From positions 33,341-97,340 of the forward strand of contig NZ_FOIC01000013.1 of the NCBI RefSeq assembly GCF_900111485.1: a DNA stretch of 64,000 nt. Direction: 5' to 3'. The notes beneath the pieces were generated by a model. That model saw only the letters and a program-made list of their open reading frames with translations, made no database searches and was not told the origin of the DNA. Shown here in pieces: positions 62,243 to 64,000 of the stretch (position 1 is the first letter of the stretch; every line of letters begins with the position of its first letter). The stretch comes from Natrinema hispanicum. Its GTDB lineage: Archaea > Halobacteriota > Halobacteria > Halobacteriales > Natrialbaceae. The translations under genes and the position numbers were made by a program.

Positions 62243-62608
62243 AGTCGTTCTAGGGCGACCACGGGGATATACCTGTGAGTTCGAAATCACTTACGCTGGT
62301 GGTCTTCAATAGCCCATCGCGTGGCGGCGACTGAACACCGCGCCGGAAATCCCGTCTCCTGGACGACGTTCGCGTCGTGATCGACGGCTCCCGGCCGCCC
62401 CTCTGACGGTCACCCACGAACACCGATGGCCCGGCTGTCGTCGGTCATCGTTCATCGCGCTGTACGCGACCGGTAATACGATGTTACCGCCCGCAGCGCG
62501 TCACAGACGGTAACGTGACTACTGCACTCTCGAGCGAACGAACGATCCGTCACTTCGAGGGCAAAAAAGCGCTGCATAACTATTCATCACCCACCACACC
62601 ACCGTCCT
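62243..62608. other. Intergenic region with dyad, no gene
   Basis: No convincing frame. It contains the divergent starts of the ABC ATPase and the 62609 gene, a dyad CGGTAA (62471-62476) with TTACCG (62484-62489), and a TATA-like TAACTATTC near 62578-62586 for the plus-strand gene. Confidence 0.5.
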
Positions 62609-63241
62609 ATGTGGCCGTGGGAACACGCAATCGTCGCCTACCTCGCCTACTCGCTGTGCTGTCACATCGCCTTTCGGAAGTCACCGACTGGACTCGAGGC
62701 GTTCGCAGTCGTGTTCGCGTCAGTCCTCCCAGATCTGATCGACAAGCCACTTGCCTGGGAGTTCGGCGTGTTCGACAGCGGCTACGCCATTGGCCACTCG
62801 ATCTTCTTTGCAGTGCCGCTAGCGATACTCATCGGAACGATTGCACACGCGGCCACGCGTCCTGGCGTTGGCCTCGCGTTCGGGCTCGGCTATCTGTCCC
62901 ATCCTCCCGCGGATATCATCGACTCCGTGTTCCGACAGGGCGCCCTTCAGGTCGAACTCATGCTCTGGCCGATCACACCAGTTGAGGGACGACCACCTGG
63001 CCCGGGCCTCCTCGAGGGATTCTTCTACTTCTTCGACCGCTACTGGAGCGCTGTACTCACCGGCGACCTCTCGACGTATCTGTTGTTCCAGTTCGGTCTT
63101 GCCGGCGTGGTGTTGGTGGTGTGGCTCGCCGACGGCGCGCCGGTCCTCCGTGAGAGCCTCCACGCTGGGCTCCGCGTTGCTCGAGCATTTCTCAGCCGCG
63201 TCTTCGGCCTCTCGCGTTCGAATCAGCCTGACCGCCGATAG
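62609..63241 (+). CDS. Membrane protein, YdjM/DUF457-like
   Basis: A 210-residue protein with about five helices. Family marks are HAIVAYLAYSLCCHIAFRK, VFASVLPDLIDKPLAWEFG and GHSIFFAVPLAILIG, followed by GYLSHPPADIIDSV; the His-Asp-His arrangement matches the YdjM-type hydrolase-like family seen also at 54995-55981. It ends 100 bp before the rRNA leader promoters. Function is not known. Confidence 0.82.
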   Translation: MWPWEHAIVAYLAYSLCCHIAFRKSPTGLEAFAVVFASVLPDLIDKPLAWEFGVFDSGYAIGHSIFFAVPLAILIGTIAHAATRPGVGLAFGLGYLSHPPADIIDSVFRQGALQVELMLWPITPVEGRPPGPGLLEGFFYFFDRYWSAVLTGDLSTYLLFQFGLAGVVLVVWLADGAPVLRESLHAGLRVARAFLSRVFGLSRSNQPDRR

Positions 63242-63335
63242 GTTTCGTTTCCTGTCGCGCTTCGACTTGCGCTGCTCGAAGCATCGCATCTTGTGACTGT
63301 CCAACGTCGTCCAGTGATCCCTCGAGACGACGGCC

Positions 63336-63344
63336 TTATATATA
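63336..63344 (+). promoter_or_regulatory. rRNA promoter P1, TATA element
   Basis: TTATATATA, first of the tandem TATA elements; expected transcription start near 63365. Confidence 0.65.
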
Positions 63345-63395
63345 CACCCGGCACTCGATATGAATGCGAACGACGTGGCCCACGACGCCACGTCC

Positions 63396-63431
63396 CCTCC
63401 GGCCGTTTCCCGGCACGGAGGTTGGATTATA
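63396..63431 (+). promoter_or_regulatory. rRNA promoter P2 candidate with dyad
   Basis: A dyad with arms CCTCCG-type (63396-63405) and CGGCACGGAGG (63411-63421) surrounds a TTTCC centre (63406-63410). ATTATA follows at about 63426-63431. The TATA is weak, so this promoter is the least certain. Confidence 0.4.
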
Positions 63432-63494
63432 CCCCACTCTCGGGACAGTCGTTGATTTAACTCGACGGCTGTCACAGCTCAGTCTACTGGTTGT

Positions 63495-63538
63495 GTCACG
63501 ATCGGTTTCCGACCGTGACGATCCAGTGGCCTTATATG
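63495..63538 (+). promoter_or_regulatory. rRNA promoter P3 with upstream dyad
   Basis: A dyad GTCACGATCGG (63495-63505) with CCGACCGTGAC (63509-63519), ten of eleven pairs, has TTTCC at 63506-63510. TTATATG follows at 63532-63538. Confidence 0.6.
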
Positions 63539-63568
63539 TGGCAGGGCACTCAGTTGTGATCGCACACA

Positions 63569-63619
63569 CCCACGCCGGCTATGGTTTCCGGCGTGGGGGC
63601 GATCCGACGCCCTTATATG
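63569..63619 (+). promoter_or_regulatory. rRNA promoter P4 with upstream dyad
   Basis: Perfect 10-bp arms CCCACGCCGG (63569-63578) and CCGGCGTGGG (63588-63597) have TTTCC overlapping the second arm (63585-63589). TTATATG follows at 63613-63619, about 15 bp after the dyad. Confidence 0.65.
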
Positions 63620-63929
63620 TCTCAGGGTGGTTGGGTGTAAACGCGAAGAACGCGTGATCGACGGGCCGTTCAATCCGGTCCGTCATCTCGCCCGGACGGT
63701 TCGGGTCCGAAGGGGTTATGTACCCCCGATGGCTTATGAATACGTCCGGAAGGAAATGAGGATCCTACCCCTGCGGTCCGCCGTACAGATGGGATCTGAT
63801 GTTAGCCTTGGTAGTTCGGTGACGCCCGATCGGTTATTCGATCTGCGTCAGCGAACGTGTGGACCCATGTGTGAGTGTATCTTAACATTCACCGCCAACT
63901 CCCCCAGCTTCGCTGGGGAAGAGCATTAC

Positions 63930-64000
63930 ATTCCGGTTGATCCTGCCGGAGGTCATTGCTATTGGAGTCCGATTTAGCCATGCTAGTTGCACGAGTTTGT
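63930..64000 (+). rRNA. 16S ribosomal RNA, 5' end only
   Basis: ATTCCGGTTGATCCTGCCGG at 63930 is the universal start of haloarchaeal 16S rRNA, continuing through the GTCCGATTTAGCCATGCTAG segment. Only the first 71 nt lie in the window. It is transcribed rightward, away from the origin at 33 kb. The gene begins directly behind the leader stem at 63902-63918. Confidence 0.97.

Larger units (their letters stand above)
63242..63929 (+). other. rRNA operon leader and promoter region
   Basis: No protein gene is present. The stretch holds a TTATATATA box, a TATTATA-like box and two TTATATG boxes, each followed by leader RNA, then the region preceding 16S rRNA. It ends with a GC-rich stem CCCCAGC (63902-63908) with GCTGGGG (63912-63918) directly before 16S. 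Multiple tandem promoters are typical of haloarchaeal rRNA operons. Confidence 0.85.

Noticed and set aside
62243..62608. Small gene in the region before the 62609 membrane protein
   Set aside because: No frame with acidic composition or convincing start was seen, only a dyad and TATA-like strings.
1..64000. CRISPR array or tRNA genes
   Set aside because: No regularly spaced direct repeats of 25-40 bp and no cloverleaf with GGTTCGAATCC-type T-arm were found by eye. A dedicated tRNA or repeat scan was not possible.

Overview
The window is GC-rich chromosomal DNA from a halophilic archaeon (class Halobacteria). The evidence is the strongly acidic proteome, Tat-type lipoproteins, a PGF-CTERM-tailed binding protein, dodecin, CetZ, GatE, HalOD1, archaeal TATA boxes placed about 25-30 nt before start codons (leaderless genes), and a 16S rRNA gene starting at 63930. 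It looks like a main chromosome, because it holds an Orc1-linked origin, an rRNA operon and many housekeeping genes. The genus cannot be fixed from sequence reading alone; a Natrinema/Haloterrigena-like member of the Natrialbales is a guess.

Layout, left part. 1-1.7 kb: an iron alcohol dehydrogenase (cut by the edge) behind a lactonase-like metallo-beta-lactamase protein, possibly a lactone-catabolic operon. 1.9-5.9 kb: a lipoprotein, a tyrosine recombinase with a ribbon-helix-helix partner, two very small ORFs and about 0.9 kb of gene-free DNA. 5.9-13.9 kb: two paralogous pairs of bacterial-PH-domain membrane proteins, with a zinc finger protein, a CNNM-type transporter, a UspA protein and fumarase between them. 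14-22 kb: enoyl-CoA hydratase, BolA, an Nfu-type Fe-S protein, two orphan histidine kinases around cysS, a presenilin-like protease, and SRP19-GAR1. 22-25.4 kb: the BtuF/BtuC/BtuD B12-type importer around a symmetric divergent promoter. 25.6-32.3 kb: a small AT-rich membrane protein, gatE, an Lrp regulator with a palindrome, a DMT exporter, a lipoprotein and trmJ.

Centre. 32.3-33.3 kb is a replication origin. It has a CTAG-studded AT-rich unwinding candidate, a perfect 27-bp inverted pair of ORB-like boxes with G-strings, further ORB-like boxes, and orc1/cdc6 immediately downstream.

Right part. 34.6-36.8 kb: folP and mptE-like pterin genes with a structured spacer. 36.8-41.5 kb: a zinc ribbon protein, an MBL hydrolase, cetZ, photolyase and a HalOD1 protein. 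41.5-50.5 kb: a sugar or cyclitol locus comprising a TrmB regulator, a complete ABC importer, a Gfo/Idh/MocA dehydrogenase and a sugar-phosphate-isomerase-like TIM barrel. 50.6-60.3 kb: MscS, two stress proteins, small haloarchaeal proteins, an aminotransferase, membrane proteins, dodecin, an IscA-type protein and hisD. 60.3-63.2 kb: an ABC-2 exporter and a membrane-bound hydrolase-like protein. The last 0.7 kb is the rRNA leader, with tandem TATA boxes each preceded by an inverted repeat, running into 16S rRNA.
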